In this document: positions 39,895-49,942 of the stretch, piece after piece
Position numbering within the stretch: the first letter of the stretch is position 1
Layout of the letters: every line of letters starts with the position of its first letter
NCBI GenBank assembly: GCA_022432975.1
Contig: CM039512.1
Span: forward strand, 1,231,519 to 1,295,518
Length of the DNA stretch: 64,000 nucleotides
Reading direction: 5' to 3'
Origin: Begonia masoniana
Taxonomy: Eukaryota > Streptophyta > Magnoliopsida > Cucurbitales > Begoniaceae
Notes under the pieces: model-generated
Told to the model about the DNA's origin: nothing
The model's input: the letters and a program-made list of their open reading frames with translations, nothing else
Databases searched by the model: none
Position numbers and translations under genes: made by a program

Positions 39895-40684
39895 AGGGGT
39901 GGGCAGAACCGGACCGAAACCGGTGGACCGGACTGGACCGTCGGTTCGGTCTGGTTTTTGGGCGGTTCTTGGAGCCATAGAATCGGTTCCGGTTCCCAAA
40001 TTCATGGAACCGTGGACCGCGGTCCGGTTCCCGGTTCCATTGATCAAATACCCGGGAACCGCGGGAGTCCCGAATTGGATTTCCCCTTTCCAATTTTTCT
40101 TCCCCGATCCCAGCTCCAGAGTCCAGATCTCCGCCTCACTGCTTCCCCGAGCTTCTTCTTCTTCCAGATCTTCGCCTCGCTGCTCCTCCCGAGCTGCTGC
40201 TGCTTCTTCTTCTTCCAGATCCTTCTTCCAGATCTTCGCCTCACTGCTGCTTCTTCTTCTTCTTCCAGATCTTCTTCTTCTTCTTCTTCTTCTTCTTCTT
40301 CCAGATCTTCGCCTCACTGCTCCTCCCGAGCTGCTCCAGATCTTCGCCTCACTGCTCCTCCCGAGCTGCTGCTGCTGCTGCTTCTTCTTCTTCTTCCAGA
40401 TCTTCGCCTCACTTCTTCTTCGCCTCACTGCTGCTTCTTCTTCTTCTTCCAGATCTTCGCCTCATTGATTTATTTTTAACTTAAAAAAAAAAAATAATTA
40501 AAATTAAAATTCATGGGAGGGAACCGGTACCGAACCGGAACCGGACCGAATTTGTGGTCCAGTTCCGGTTCGGTACCGGTTCTGCTAAGGACCGGTTCCG
40601 GTTTCGGGAAATAAATTCCCGAAACCCACGGTCCAGTCCGGTTCCGGGCTAGAACCGGCCCGGACCGGACCGTGCCCAGCCCTA
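39895..40684. mobile_element. Non-autonomous hAT-type element, 790 bp
   Basis: Ends TAGGGGTGGGCA and TGCCCAGCCCTA form imperfect terminal inverted repeats, with a perfect 8-bp target duplication ACTGACGA at 39887-39894 and 40685-40692. Subterminal DNA is full of ACCGGACCGG-type words. The centre is a variable minisatellite built on CTTCTTCCAGATCTTCGCCTCA with long (TTC)n parts. No transposase. It splits the Copia RT after GLKQAS. Confidence 0.93.
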
Positions 40685-40692
40685 ACTGACGA

Positions 40693-41075
40693 GAAGCTTG
40701 CTTGAGACCATAGAGTGATTTGTGGAGTTTACAAACTCGAGTATCTGCTTTATGAGTGAGACCAGGTGGTAATTTCATAAAGATTTCTTCGTCTAGATCT
40801 CCCTGTAAGAAAGCATTGTTCACATCGAGTTGGTGAAGAGACCATTGATGGACAGAGGCAAGAGAGAGAATGACACGAACAGTGACTAATTTGGCGACGG
40901 GAGCAAAGGTATCGTGATAGTTAACACCTTCGATTTGAGTGTACCCTTTGGCGCATAAACGTGCTTTGTGGCGCTCAATGGAACCATCGGGATTAAATTT
41001 AAGTTTGAAGACCAACTTACAGCCATGGTGAACTTGCTTTTGGCCCTCAGTGCCATGGTGATGGCGCGACTCCAA
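40693..41075 (-). pseudogene. Copia reverse transcriptase, N-terminal part
   Basis: Contains [20 protein letters not shown], then [55 protein letters not shown] and [13 protein letters not shown], after which the hAT-type element interrupts. The frame upstream is joined out of phase to a gag remnant. Confidence 0.9.
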
Positions 41076-41233
41076 GATCCGTAGTTATCGCCTGTTAGGA
41101 GAGGCGTGACGAGGATGGTGGAAGGACTGTCGGAGTGATGGATCGCATATGGATCTGGCTGAGGTTGATTAAGAGATGACTCAGTGGCTTTGATTCCGCC
41201 GATCGTGTCGAGGACTTCAGTTTCGCCTGACAT
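41060..41233 (-). pseudogene. Copia gag N-terminal remnant
   Basis: Starts at 41233 shortly after the primer-binding site and reads [31 protein letters not shown] and RAKSK. It then passes directly into RT sequence in another frame. An internal deletion therefore removed the rest of gag, protease and integrase. Confidence 0.85.
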
Positions 41234-41274
41234 GTTGGACGATGAGGAGACTTATTAAGTTTTCTCTGATACCA

Positions 41275-41471
41275 TGTGAAAAAGGAAATGTCTACATTCA
41301 ACTAGTTTGTACAAACGAAGTTAGCCGTAATTAATAGGCTACAGGTACAACAAATTGACCAAAAATAAATGAAACAGAAGAAACTAAATGCTAAAGATAA
41401 GGAAACAGATTATTTGTACAGGTGTCTAACAGGTGGGTTGTTGGAGTGGGGCTCGGATGTATTGTTTAACA
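41275..41471 (-). repeat. Copia 5' LTR
   Basis: 197 bases with TG..CA ends; in reverse orientation it is followed by the initiator-Met primer-binding site. Confidence 0.92.
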
Positions 41472-41476
41472 AAATC

Positions 41477-41574
41477 ATTCCTGAAGAGGCGTCTTGGGAA
41501 CCAATTTCGGAGCTGCTGATACGCTATCCTGATTCTGACCTTGAGGACAAGGTCATTCTCAAAGGAGGGAGTAA
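41477..41574 (+). pseudogene. Gypsy C-terminal tail, cut off by the Copia
   Basis: Encodes IPEEASWEPISELL, then RYPDSDLEDKVILKGGSN, the usual end of chromodomain-type Gypsy polyproteins. The AAATC target duplication joins it in frame to the ABCA fragment if the Copia is ignored. It contains the purine tract of the element. Confidence 0.8.
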
Positions 41575-41917
41575 TGATGCACCACAATCATCTAAAATCA
41601 TCTAAAAGAGGTTTATTGGGTATTGTTAGTAGTGGAGCAGCATAGGGGAGAGAGGAGTGTCTGACATACCGTTAGGTGACTAGGAGAGAGAGTCTGAGTC
41701 TGTTACGAGGGGGATAAAAGAGGGAGAGGAGAAGAGAGAATTATGCATTGAATATTGTTATGCTTAATTTGAATTACAACCGAGTCTGTGGTTGATTTCC
41801 AGACTTGTGGTCTTCTCTGTGTGTGTGAGTGTGTATATGTGCTTGTTGCTGTGTTCTTCTTGCAGGGAGTTCCTGGTATTGAGAGAAGGCACCGTAGAAG
41901 CAATACAACCCTCATCA
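41575..41917 (+). repeat. Gypsy right LTR
   Basis: 343 bases, identical by eye to 36107-36449. Confidence 0.95.
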
Positions 41918-42107
41918 GTTTCATAGTACTTAAATATGGAGGTCCTGGGTTTGAGCTAGAGAGGGTATGAAATTTCCTACTATGAGAGAAAAAGATCACG
42001 AGCACAGTTCGTGGATCTTCTCTGGTAGGGGTCGGGCTGGCGGACATTTAGTAGACCGCACGATCTGGTTCGCAAATCCTCTTTGGTAGGGGCCAGACCA
42101 GGTCATT

Positions 42108-44118
42108 GCAGTATGTGCTTAGAAATGGAAGTGCTTTCGTTTGTACATGGTGTTTCCTACAAGCATAGACAAAATTATTTGAAGAGTCTTATTCTCTTAT
42201 TCGTTTGACTTAATGAACAATAATTTTGTTGTTGTAGAGTTGAGAGTTCCAAGCAATTGCGCTATTTATAAAAACTATTGATGCTTTTAATTTTGTCTGT
42301 ACAACTCTAAACAAAGAGGCTGAAGGTAGACCAGTTTCGACAATTATTTCCCTTTTTTTAAAAAAAAGATAGTTTAATAGATGCCTGAGCCAAGGTAAAT
42401 TGTTGGTCAAACTTTATGGTTTTTAACTGCAGTAAAAAATTGCCATTTGAGACACCAATGACCAAACTGGAGAGTTATGTTATTTTATAAATTGAACATA
42501 ATCTAATTAATTCATTTTAGCAAATTATTATAATTTCCAAAATAAAATAAAATAAAAAATCTTCAAAATACATATATAGGGTACCTTACCTTACCTTTCT
42601 GAGGATAGAGTTTCACCACCAGCACCAGCTGCTAAAGCAAACGACGTCGTCCCTCACCAGCTATATTCTCAAATGCTCCAATTTGATAACTATTTTCATT
42701 CACACTATTTGTTGAAACTGGAAAAAGAAAAGCGCAGAAAAACAAAGTCATCAAGATTTACGTGAAAAATTCTTTCGAGAAAAAATCACGAATGAATGAG
42801 AAATTCACTTATAAGAAATCACGGTACAATGAATTTTACAACTATAGTATATATTCATACATTAAATCGAAATTTTAATTCTAATCAAAACAAGATTCTT
42901 AATGTAGGTCGAACTTGTCTGACCCGATTACAATTCAGATCACGACAAATCTAACACTCCAAGATGATGATTTGGGACTCTATGTTTTTATCCTTAATGC
43001 AGTAAGCAACTTTGCGATTATGATTAATGACTTTCCATCAACTAATTAAATACCCATTTCCAACCAAAGAAAACTACACGTCGGTTGAAAAAAATAAAAA
43101 ACCTTTATCGTTGGATAAATTTAGAGAGAGAGAGAGAGAGAGAGAGTAATGCAGAAAGAACACGTAGTTTGGTGGAACAACAGAGCAGTTGGAGCTGCAA
43201 AAAAAGACAATTGCAGAAACATTTAACGTCCTTATCGTCAAGTGTATTATATTGGGGCTCATCTCGTTTCTTCATGCGTAAATTTTGAAGTTGGTGTGTG
43301 TTTTGTTTGCTTGAATTGAGGTTTCCCCGCTAATACTGTTCATCCATCATCAGCTCCACCGTCTTCTCTTCATCAAAACTCTCTCTTTTTCCCCCCAACA
43401 ACACAATATTATCCGACTGTACAACGACTGCTTCACTCAGACGGAGCATTCCCTTCCTCACAAAGAAATAACCAAATCAGGAGCAGATATCCATTTACAT
43501 CACAGTAACAGTAAAAAGTTATCTTCTTTCCAGCCAAGTTTCTTTGAAGCTTTGTTCTCTAATCACTATATGCCCGCAGAAATTCAGTATCTAAATTGAG
43601 AGGACCCATGGTTTAATTCTTTATACTTGCTACCACAATAAAAAAAAAAACTGGTCTTAAATCTTTTGCGGTGAAATGTGACAGTCTGCCACGTGAAGTC
43701 AATGAAACTAAGAATTTTTAATACTTTTCCTATTTAGTACAACATATTTTTGGGTTAATTCCAAAAATAAATCTGTGCGGATTCTGACCCAACGTGACTA
43801 TTATACTGGAATTACCTGGGAGGGATGTTACATGAAATGACAAAAAAAGAGGAAATAGGTGAAGAAGATCTTAATCACTTTAACAGAGCAAGTAGCAAAA
43901 GAACTGATATGCGTGATTATGATTGGATAACAGGAGGCAAAAGGGTTGACTTGAAAAGGAAGGAGGTCAAAGAAAATTTGATTGTCTGTCTTTGACACCA
44001 CTCTAAAGTTGTTCTAACAACTGGTCCTACAAAAACATATTAAACTAAAAACCCTTAGTTTCTCCTACAAACTATACTAAAATATGGTACAAAAACCCGA
44101 CCAAACACGCCCTGGACC
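42108..44118. other. Intergenic and laccase promoter region
   Basis: No gene is recognised. A (GA)n run lies at about 43124-43147. A copy of the dispersed repeat family (words TTTTTGGGTTAATTCC and AAATAAATCTGTGCGGATTC) lies at about 43735-43835. The last several hundred bases should be laccase promoter. Confidence 0.45.
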
Positions 44119-44127
44119 ACTATATAT
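44119..44127 (+). promoter_or_regulatory. TATA box of the laccase gene
   Basis: CTATATATGG about 75 bases before the start codon, suiting a short leader. Confidence 0.55.
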
Positions 44128-44197
44128 GGACGCAGAGACAAGAAACAGACCCATCCATACAAACACAAGACTTATCCAAAGATAGAAAAGCAAGGAA

Positions 44198-46392
44198 ATG
44201 GGTGTTTCTATTCCAATCTCAGCACTTTTGAGAGTCTCTCTCCTTTTGTTCTTTACAGCTTCTATCGTTTGCAAACCAGCATTTGCAGGAATAACAAGAC
44301 ACTACAAGTTTGATGTATAACTCATGCAGCTCTTGGACCAATCAAGTTAAAGCATATTGTTCTTTGCATTTCTCTTCATTTATACTTTGACATTGTTCAC
44401 TGATTTCAAATGCAGATAATGTTGCACAACGTCACACGATTATGCCACACGAAGAGCATCGTGACGGTAAATGGGCAGTTTCCAGGTCCTAAAATTGTAG
44501 CTCGAGAAGGAGATCGCCTTCTCATCAAAGTGGTTAACCACGTTCCAAACAATATCTCCATCCATTGGTAAGAATTAACTACAAAATGCTGTCTAAACGA
44601 CACTTTTATGGCTGTAATTCGAGGCTTCAAGAGTTTGTTTTGAACAGGCATGGAATAAGGCAGCTTCAATCAGGGTGGGCCGATGGACCAGCTTATGTGA
44701 CCCAGTGTCCTATCCAAACTGGGCAGACCTATGTTTATAACTACACCATCGTTGGGCAAAGAGGGACTCTCTTCTGGCATGCTCATATTTCATGGCTGAG
44801 ATCTACTCTTTACGGCCCAATAATCATTCTTCCAAAGCCTGGTGTTCCTTACCCTTATGCCAAACCTTACAAAGAGATTCCCATAATCTTTGGTAACAAA
44901 TTGTCGAACGAAAATCATACCAATAACAGCAAACAATCAGTCAAAATCTTTTATTTTTTTTATCGCAATTCTTCCAAATTTTCAGGAGAGTGGTGGAATG
45001 CAGACACTGAGGCAGTAATTAACCAAGCTCTGCAAACAGGGGGCGGGCCAAACGTCTCTGATGCCTACACGTTCAATGGTCTCCCAGGTCCACTGTATAA
45101 CTGCTCTGCTAAAGGTCTGCATAGATTTCTACCGAGTTAAAAGTAAAACCCTTTATATGTTTTGAATTTAGTCTTGCTTTGGTGATTTCAGATACATTTA
45201 GATTGAAAGTGAAGACGGGGAAGACGTACCTCCTCCGTTTCATCAACGCGGCACTCAACGACGAGCTGTTCTTCAGCATAGCAAATCACAACCTCGTAGT
45301 AGTCGAAGCCGACGCTGTTTATGTGAAGCCTTTTGAGACCAACACTCTTCTTATTACGCCCGGGCAGACCACAAATGTTCTGCTTAAGACAAAATCTCAC
45401 TTCCCAAACGCCACTTTTCTCATGACTGCCAGGCCATACGTGACTGGCCTTGGCACTTTTGACAACTCGACAGTTGCTGGATTTTTAGATTATGAGCATC
45501 AATCTAAGACTGGTTCTTCCACTTCTTCCGTCAAGGGGCTTCCTTTTTTCAGACCCAATCTTCCTGCTCTCAACGATACTGCATTTGCGACGAAATTCGC
45601 CAGTAAACTTCGAAGCTTGGCAACCTCTAAGTTTCCTGCAAATGTCCCACAAAAAATAGATAAGCGATTTTTCTTCACAATTGGACTTGGGACTAACCCT
45701 TGCAGCCAAAATAACCAAACCTGTCAGGGTCCCAATGGAACAAGATTTGCAGCTTCAGTCAACAACGTATCATTTGCACTGCCAAATACTGCTCTTCTTC
45801 AATCTCACTTCTTCGGGAAGTCGAAAGGTGTCTACTCACCCGATTTTCCTTACAGTCCACTAGTCCCGTTTAACTACACTGGCACGTCTCCGAATAATAC
45901 AATGGTCGGCAATGGAACAAAGCTTATGGTTCTTAAATTTAACACAAGCGTGGAGCTTATAATGCAGGATACAAGCATTCTTGGGGCTGAGAGCCACCCT
46001 CTTCATCTCCATGGATTCAACTTTTTTGTAATTGGCAAAGGTTTTGGAAACTTTGATCCCAAGAAAGACCCTGCTAACTTCAATCTCATCGACCCCGTTG
46101 AAAGGAATACAGTGGGAGTACCTTCAGGAGGATGGGTTGCCATTAGATTTCTAGCAGACAACCCAGGTGAGTAAAGAACATTATAATTAAAAAAATCATC
46201 TTAGGGGAAGAATTTAACAATGTGGGTAAAGTTAATTATATGGTTGTCTACGTTTCAACAGGTGTCTGGTTCATGCACTGCCATTTGGAAATCCATACTA
46301 GCTGGGGATTGAAGATGGCTTGGCTTGTCCTAGATGGCGAGCTACCCAATCAGAAGTTGCCTTACCCACCATCAGATCTTCCCAAGTGTTGA
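44198..46392 (+). CDS. LAC17: Laccase, LAC17-like
   Basis: Six exons join in frame to 582 residues: 44198-44314, 44416-44567, 44648-44892, 44986-45114, 45192-46166 and 46262-46392. It is a secreted multicopper oxidase (p-diphenol:O2 oxidoreductase) that oxidises monolignols in the cell wall. A signal peptide covers about residues 1-30. Copper ligand motifs are complete: HWHG (the codon for W is split by an intron), [18 protein letters not shown] and [12 protein letters not shown]. Many N-glycosylation sites (NVT, NNT, NGT) fit a secreted protein. The C-terminus PPSDLPKC matches LAC17. Exon 5 holds a miR397-like site at 45241-45261. Six exons and this length are the family norm. Confidence 0.94.
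45241..45261 (+). promoter_or_regulatory. Probable miR397 target site in laccase mRNA
   Basis: The 21 bases match the complement of miR397a as I remember it except at two positions, opposite microRNA bases 3 and 12. The site encodes the conserved INAALND stretch, where laccase genes of other plants are targeted. Confidence 0.6.
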
Positions 46393-46799
46393 CAACTCTT
46401 GCCAAACCATCCAGAATTCAAGATCTAGTTTTCCTGATTTCCCTTTTTTTTTTTCATTTGATTGTATCCATTTTTAATAACTGTTTTGGTCTCTGAACGT
46501 TGAATCGAGGAACTAGAAGAGTGAAAATGTGAGATTCAGATGACTTAGACCATCGTTCTTCCGGCAATAACAATGTAAGTTTGAATGAATCTTTCTTCAT
46601 CTACTTACGAACTTTTATTCTGCTAATATACTAATGTGATGATGAATTTCATCCAAACGCTACGACCAACGCAATCAACTTACCTGCAGCAATGATTCAT
46701 CATAAGCACCTCACCGCTCTTATTTATTTCATATTCTCTGCAAAGCGTTTCCATCAGTCCGAGCAAAACCCGGAATGACATTCGCCAAGTTTGGTGAAT

Positions 46800-47048
46800 T
46801 TCTGTTGCACTTAAAACAAAGTAAAATTGTCTTTCACATCTACACCACCATATGATACTATGACAAAGCTGCTCACAAACATTACCCGGTCCTATGGAGA
46901 ACGTAATGGAGATCTCATAGATTATGTCAACTTTCAATTCCATGCCTATAACAAAGGAGCAACAATTCCTCAGTTCTTGAAACATTTTAAAAGAAAGAGC
47001 TCTAACTATCAAGCTGGAAAAGCTGATGGAAGTGGAGGCTTGCAATAG
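46800..47048 (+). pseudogene. GH18 chitinase-2-like fragment
   Basis: A short frame reads PPYDTMTKLLTNI, then GDLIDYVNFQFHAYNKG and KADGSGGLQ, then stops. This matches one internal stretch of GH18 'chitinase 2-like'/narbonin-type proteins, where YVNYQFY and GSGGLQGD blocks occur. No signal peptide, catalytic DxDxE block or other exons are seen nearby, so it is a relic. The identification is from memory. Confidence 0.6.
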
Positions 47049-47639
47049 AACAGAAAAAGGGGCAATCTTCCCATTTAAATCACTCGGTAATAAGAACAAT
47101 TTTCTGATAAACATGATTCAATGTTTGTCCCTAACTTCATGTCAATGCAAGATAAACTAACAGAGAAGAATGCTGTAACAGAGAAAAATTTAGTCAATCC
47201 ATACGTTATTTCATCAGTACCATTTTGTTAGTTGAGAGGAATACTACTAAGTACTAAGGTGCTAATTCAGACCAACACAAGGAAAGCGAAAAATTACAAA
47301 AGTTTATAATATGCTTGGATCTTTAGTTTCATTATGCTATAGAAGATTCTTGCAATATTTTCCTTCGTCAACTACCAACACAACGAAGCAAAAAATAAAA
47401 CTCAAGATGCAGACAATATTTATCAGGCTCATAATTTATATAAAGAATTATGCTTCAATGATCAGGAAAATTTGATTTCAATGAACAAGCTCCTTGATAT
47501 TATAGGGAAAAATTGGCTTAAAAGTAGATGTTTTGTTTGACTCAACTGATTCTCCTATCCGTCTTTACTTTCTCCATTTAGCTCTTCATTGCTCACAATA
47601 GCCTGACCCTTCTTTCGCAGCTTCACAATGCACCTCCAT

Positions 47640-48563
47640 TTAACTTTCAGTTGCACGATGCTCCTTCTTCCTCTTCTTTTTAGGCAGCTGTTCCATACTA
47701 TCAGATATCATGTTCTCTTGAACCACCCTGTAATCATTCTTCTTATTCTCCTTGTCCTTCGCCTCAATTTCACTCCTTTCCTGATTTACTGTAACACCAT
47801 TGTGATCTTTTTCAACCTCCAAATCGTTGATGCCGCTTTTACTTCTCCTCCTCTTCTTATGTGTCTTTCCCTCTCTCTCCGTGGCAGCATTGTGTTGAAC
47901 CTCTTGGACTTGTTCTTGACTCAGCTCAACTATTTGAGCCCGACGTTCAGTAGATGAAGTTTTTACCTCACTATCATCTCTTCTCTTTCGAAATTCACCT
48001 CCATTGCCCGTAGTATTACTGAACTCTGTCTCGTTCTTATCATTGTGCCTTCCAACCTCGTTAAAATCAACTTCACCCTTCGTCTTGCTCTTTTTTCTCC
48101 CACTCTCCTTTGCCTCAGCAACCTTATCGAGATAAACCACATCTCCCTCCAGCTTAATACTCCGACCAGGCCCATTTTCAATTCTCCGATGCGGGCCTTC
48201 CTCAAAAAAAATCCTACCTTCACCCTCTGATTGGTTATTTAAGACTTCTTTCCCATCTTGAGAAGATATTTTCTTCTTAGTATTGTCATCCCGGTGATTG
48301 AACTCCTGACTAACGGCACTACGAGAAGGGTTGTCTCCAACACCTCCACCGCCGCTGTTATCACCAGATTTGGATCTCCCATGCGCCCTGAGCTCCTTAT
48401 GGAGCTGCTTCAACTCGTTGAAAGAATCCGAAGCGCGTCTTAGGTAGGCGCATAAGGCTTGAGATGCTCCATTCTCGGTGGAGATAAAGGTAGAGAGAGT
48501 GGCAGCGGCTTTGGACAGAGAGATTGGCTTCGACGAATGAACTTTCCCTGAGACCATCTTCAT
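47640..48563 (-). CDS. Lys/Glu-rich nuclear-type protein, function unknown (long copy)
   Basis: A single open frame of 307 residues. The first 75 residues form a compact conserved block (SGKVHSSKPISLSKAA, YLRRASDSFNELKQLHKELR), probably helical. The rest is highly charged and low in complexity, with several basic clusters (KKRRRSK, PKKKRKKEHR) that look like nuclear or nucleolar signals. I recall similar short plant proteins without assigned role. The start at 48563 is followed two codons later by another Met. It is convergent with no neighbour and lies downstream of PHOT1 on the same strand. A shortened duplicate lies at 49943-50278. Confidence 0.7.
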   Translation of the reverse strand: MKMVSGKVHSSKPISLSKAAATLSTFISTENGASQALCAYLRRASDSFNELKQLHKELRAHGRSKSGDNSGGGGVGDNPSRSAVSQEFNHRDDNTKKKISSQDGKEVLNNQSEGEGRIFFEEGPHRRIENGPGRSIKLEGDVVYLDKVAEAKESGRKKSKTKGEVDFNEVGRHNDKNETEFSNTTGNGGEFRKRRDDSEVKTSSTERRAQIVELSQEQVQEVQHNAATEREGKTHKKRRRSKSGINDLEVEKDHNGVTVNQERSEIEAKDKENKKNDYRVVQENMISDSMEQLPKKKRKKEHRATES

Positions 48564-49364
48564 AGCGAGCGAAACTCAAAACTTCTGCAATTTAGGGTTT
48601 TATGATTTATAGGGCTTCCCGCTTCTAGTTAATTGATGAAACAAGAGTACATTGACGTCCAACACTCTTAATAGTAATTCTAATGCTTTAATTTCTTTTT
48701 AATTTAGTTTTTAAAATTTTTATCTTTAATTTTCTATCAATTTTATGTCCTCTAACTTAAAATAAACACATCTTTAAATCGGCTTAATTTGCAACATTTC
48801 TCAAGTGCTAATTGAGCAAATAATTTTGCCTTGACCAACAGATGTTTATTTGTTCAATTTAGAAATTGAAAATTGCAAATAATTTTGGAAAACTCTTCGA
48901 AATTATATTTAGCAACCTCGTATTTGTATTTCAGATGACATTTTTTTATTAATAATGTCAATGGTTGGAGAGGAGCAGTACTTGTCATCTCTGGTGTTCG
49001 CCTATAGACTGAACTTTGTTTACCTTAGTCGACTCAAGAGTTTACTTGTTTTTTGTTTTTAATTTAGTCTATGTTTAAGCAATCTCGCATTAGACGCTAT
49101 GTAAAGAAAGAATAAAAGATTGGCTCTAAAATAGCAAAATCTCAGCAGTACAAACAAACACGGATTACTGAAACATCATATCGCTTTTATTACAGTACAA
49201 CAACAAAAGCCTACAACTTCTTTAAACCCAAGGAGCTTCACAGGGCCTAGCTTTATAATTCCTGGAAATGAGAAAACAATTCACAGTCTACATCAAAAAG
49301 ATAAGGGCAATTTTAGAACAGCTCTAAGACAAAAATCAATGAGTTGAAAATAGAGAGAAATCTT

Positions 49365-49706
49365 TCAGAAAACATTGACTTGTAGCGCGGGATCGATGTC
49401 TTTAACATTCTTTTCGGCTTCTTTAAAGTCAAAAAGCGGTGCCTCGAGCTCGGGAGAATTCTGAATTAACCCAAAAAATATTAGTTGGAAATCAAACGCT
49501 ACGACAGGGAAGATGTTAGATATGTTTTAATTATGTTACCATGGATCGAATGAGTGCCCAATTTATATCGCGGAAGAAAGGGTGAAACTTGATTTCACTC
49601 ATTCCTTCCCTCGAACCCAATCGATTTTTCGGATCCCTGTGCAATAATCAGTACATTAACTGCTTGCAACTGAGACTAACCTGCACCAAAAAACTTTTCT
49701 TCTCAA
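49365..49706 (-). pseudogene. Duplicated PHOT1 last two exons
   Basis: Copies of exon 21 (49680-49540) and exon 22 (49460-49365) with their splice sites and intervening intron, plus a piece of the upstream intron. Exon 21' keeps its 141 bases; exon 22' lost 9 bases, removing three codons just before the C-terminus without shifting frame. 3' untranslated homology continues to about 49067. Without promoter and kinase exons it is a gene fragment. Confidence 0.88.
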
Positions 49707-49942
49707 GATGCAGACAAAATTTATTAGGCTCATAGTTTATATAAAAAATTATGCTTCAATGATCAGCAAAATTTGATTTCAATGAACAAGCTCCTTGATA
49801 TTATAGGGAAAAATTGGCTTAAAGTAGATGTTTTGTTTGACTCAACTGATCCTCCTATCCATCTTTACTTTCTCCATTTAGCACTTCATTGCTCACAATA
49901 GCCCGACCCTTCTTTCGCAGCTTCACAATGCACCTCCATCAT

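Larger units (their letters stand above)
38609..41471 (-). mobile_element. Nested Ty1/Copia element, internally deleted
   Basis: The LTRs, 38609-38805 and 41275-41471, are 197 bases each and differ at 2 positions. On the reverse strand the 5' LTR (41275-41471) is followed by the primer-binding site TGGTATCAGAG, and the 3' LTR is preceded by the purine tract CTTGAGGGGGGG. The target duplication is AAATC (38604-38608 and 41472-41476). Only the gag start and the RT/RNase H end remain; the rest of gag, protease and integrase are missing. A hAT-type element interrupts the RT region. It cannot move on its own. Confidence 0.94.
36107..41917 (+). mobile_element. Ty3/Gypsy-type LTR element carrying a host gene piece and a nested Copia
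   Basis: The LTRs, 36107-36449 and 41575-41917, are both 343 bases and identical by eye; each begins TGATGCACC and ends CTCATCA. A primer-binding site TGGTATCAGAGC (initiator-Met tRNA type) starts at 36451. A purine tract AAAGGAGGGAG precedes the right LTR. The target duplication is GTTTC (36102-36106 and 41918-41922). Inside are gag, a zinc knuckle and protease, but no reverse transcriptase, RNase H or integrase of its own. In their place is an ABC-transporter fragment followed by the C-terminal tail. It is therefore non-autonomous. Confidence 0.93.
36080..42107 (+). mobile_element. tRNA-type SINE, copy 3, split by the Gypsy insertion
   Basis: The left part (36080-36106) ends CAGCTCACATGTTTC; the right part (41918-42107) resumes with GTTTCATAGTACTTAA. 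The shared GTTTC is the target duplication of the LTR element between them. The insertion point lies between the A and B boxes. Confidence 0.7.
47406..49706 (-). repeat. Tandem duplication, unit A (distal copy)
   Basis: Matches unit B (49707-53370) from the downstream flank of the Lys-rich gene through the last two phototropin exons. Its left flank, the A/B junction (49702-49706) and the right end of unit B (53366-53370) all carry CTCAA, as expected for a duplication made at 5-bp microhomology. It contains a full-length copy of the Lys-rich gene and a cut-off phototropin 3' end. Confidence 0.88.

Noticed and set aside
39899..40479. Long Ser/Phe/Leu- and Arg-rich open frames on both strands
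   Set aside because: They come from the TTC-rich minisatellite of the hAT-type element and encode only repeats.
44886..44985. Retained-intron reading through the third laccase intron
   Set aside because: The read-through inserts residues not found in laccases and breaks FGEWW, while GT-AG splicing restores it.
46680..47114. Reverse-strand open frame of 144 codons
   Set aside because: Antisense to the GH18 relic, with no likeness of its own.
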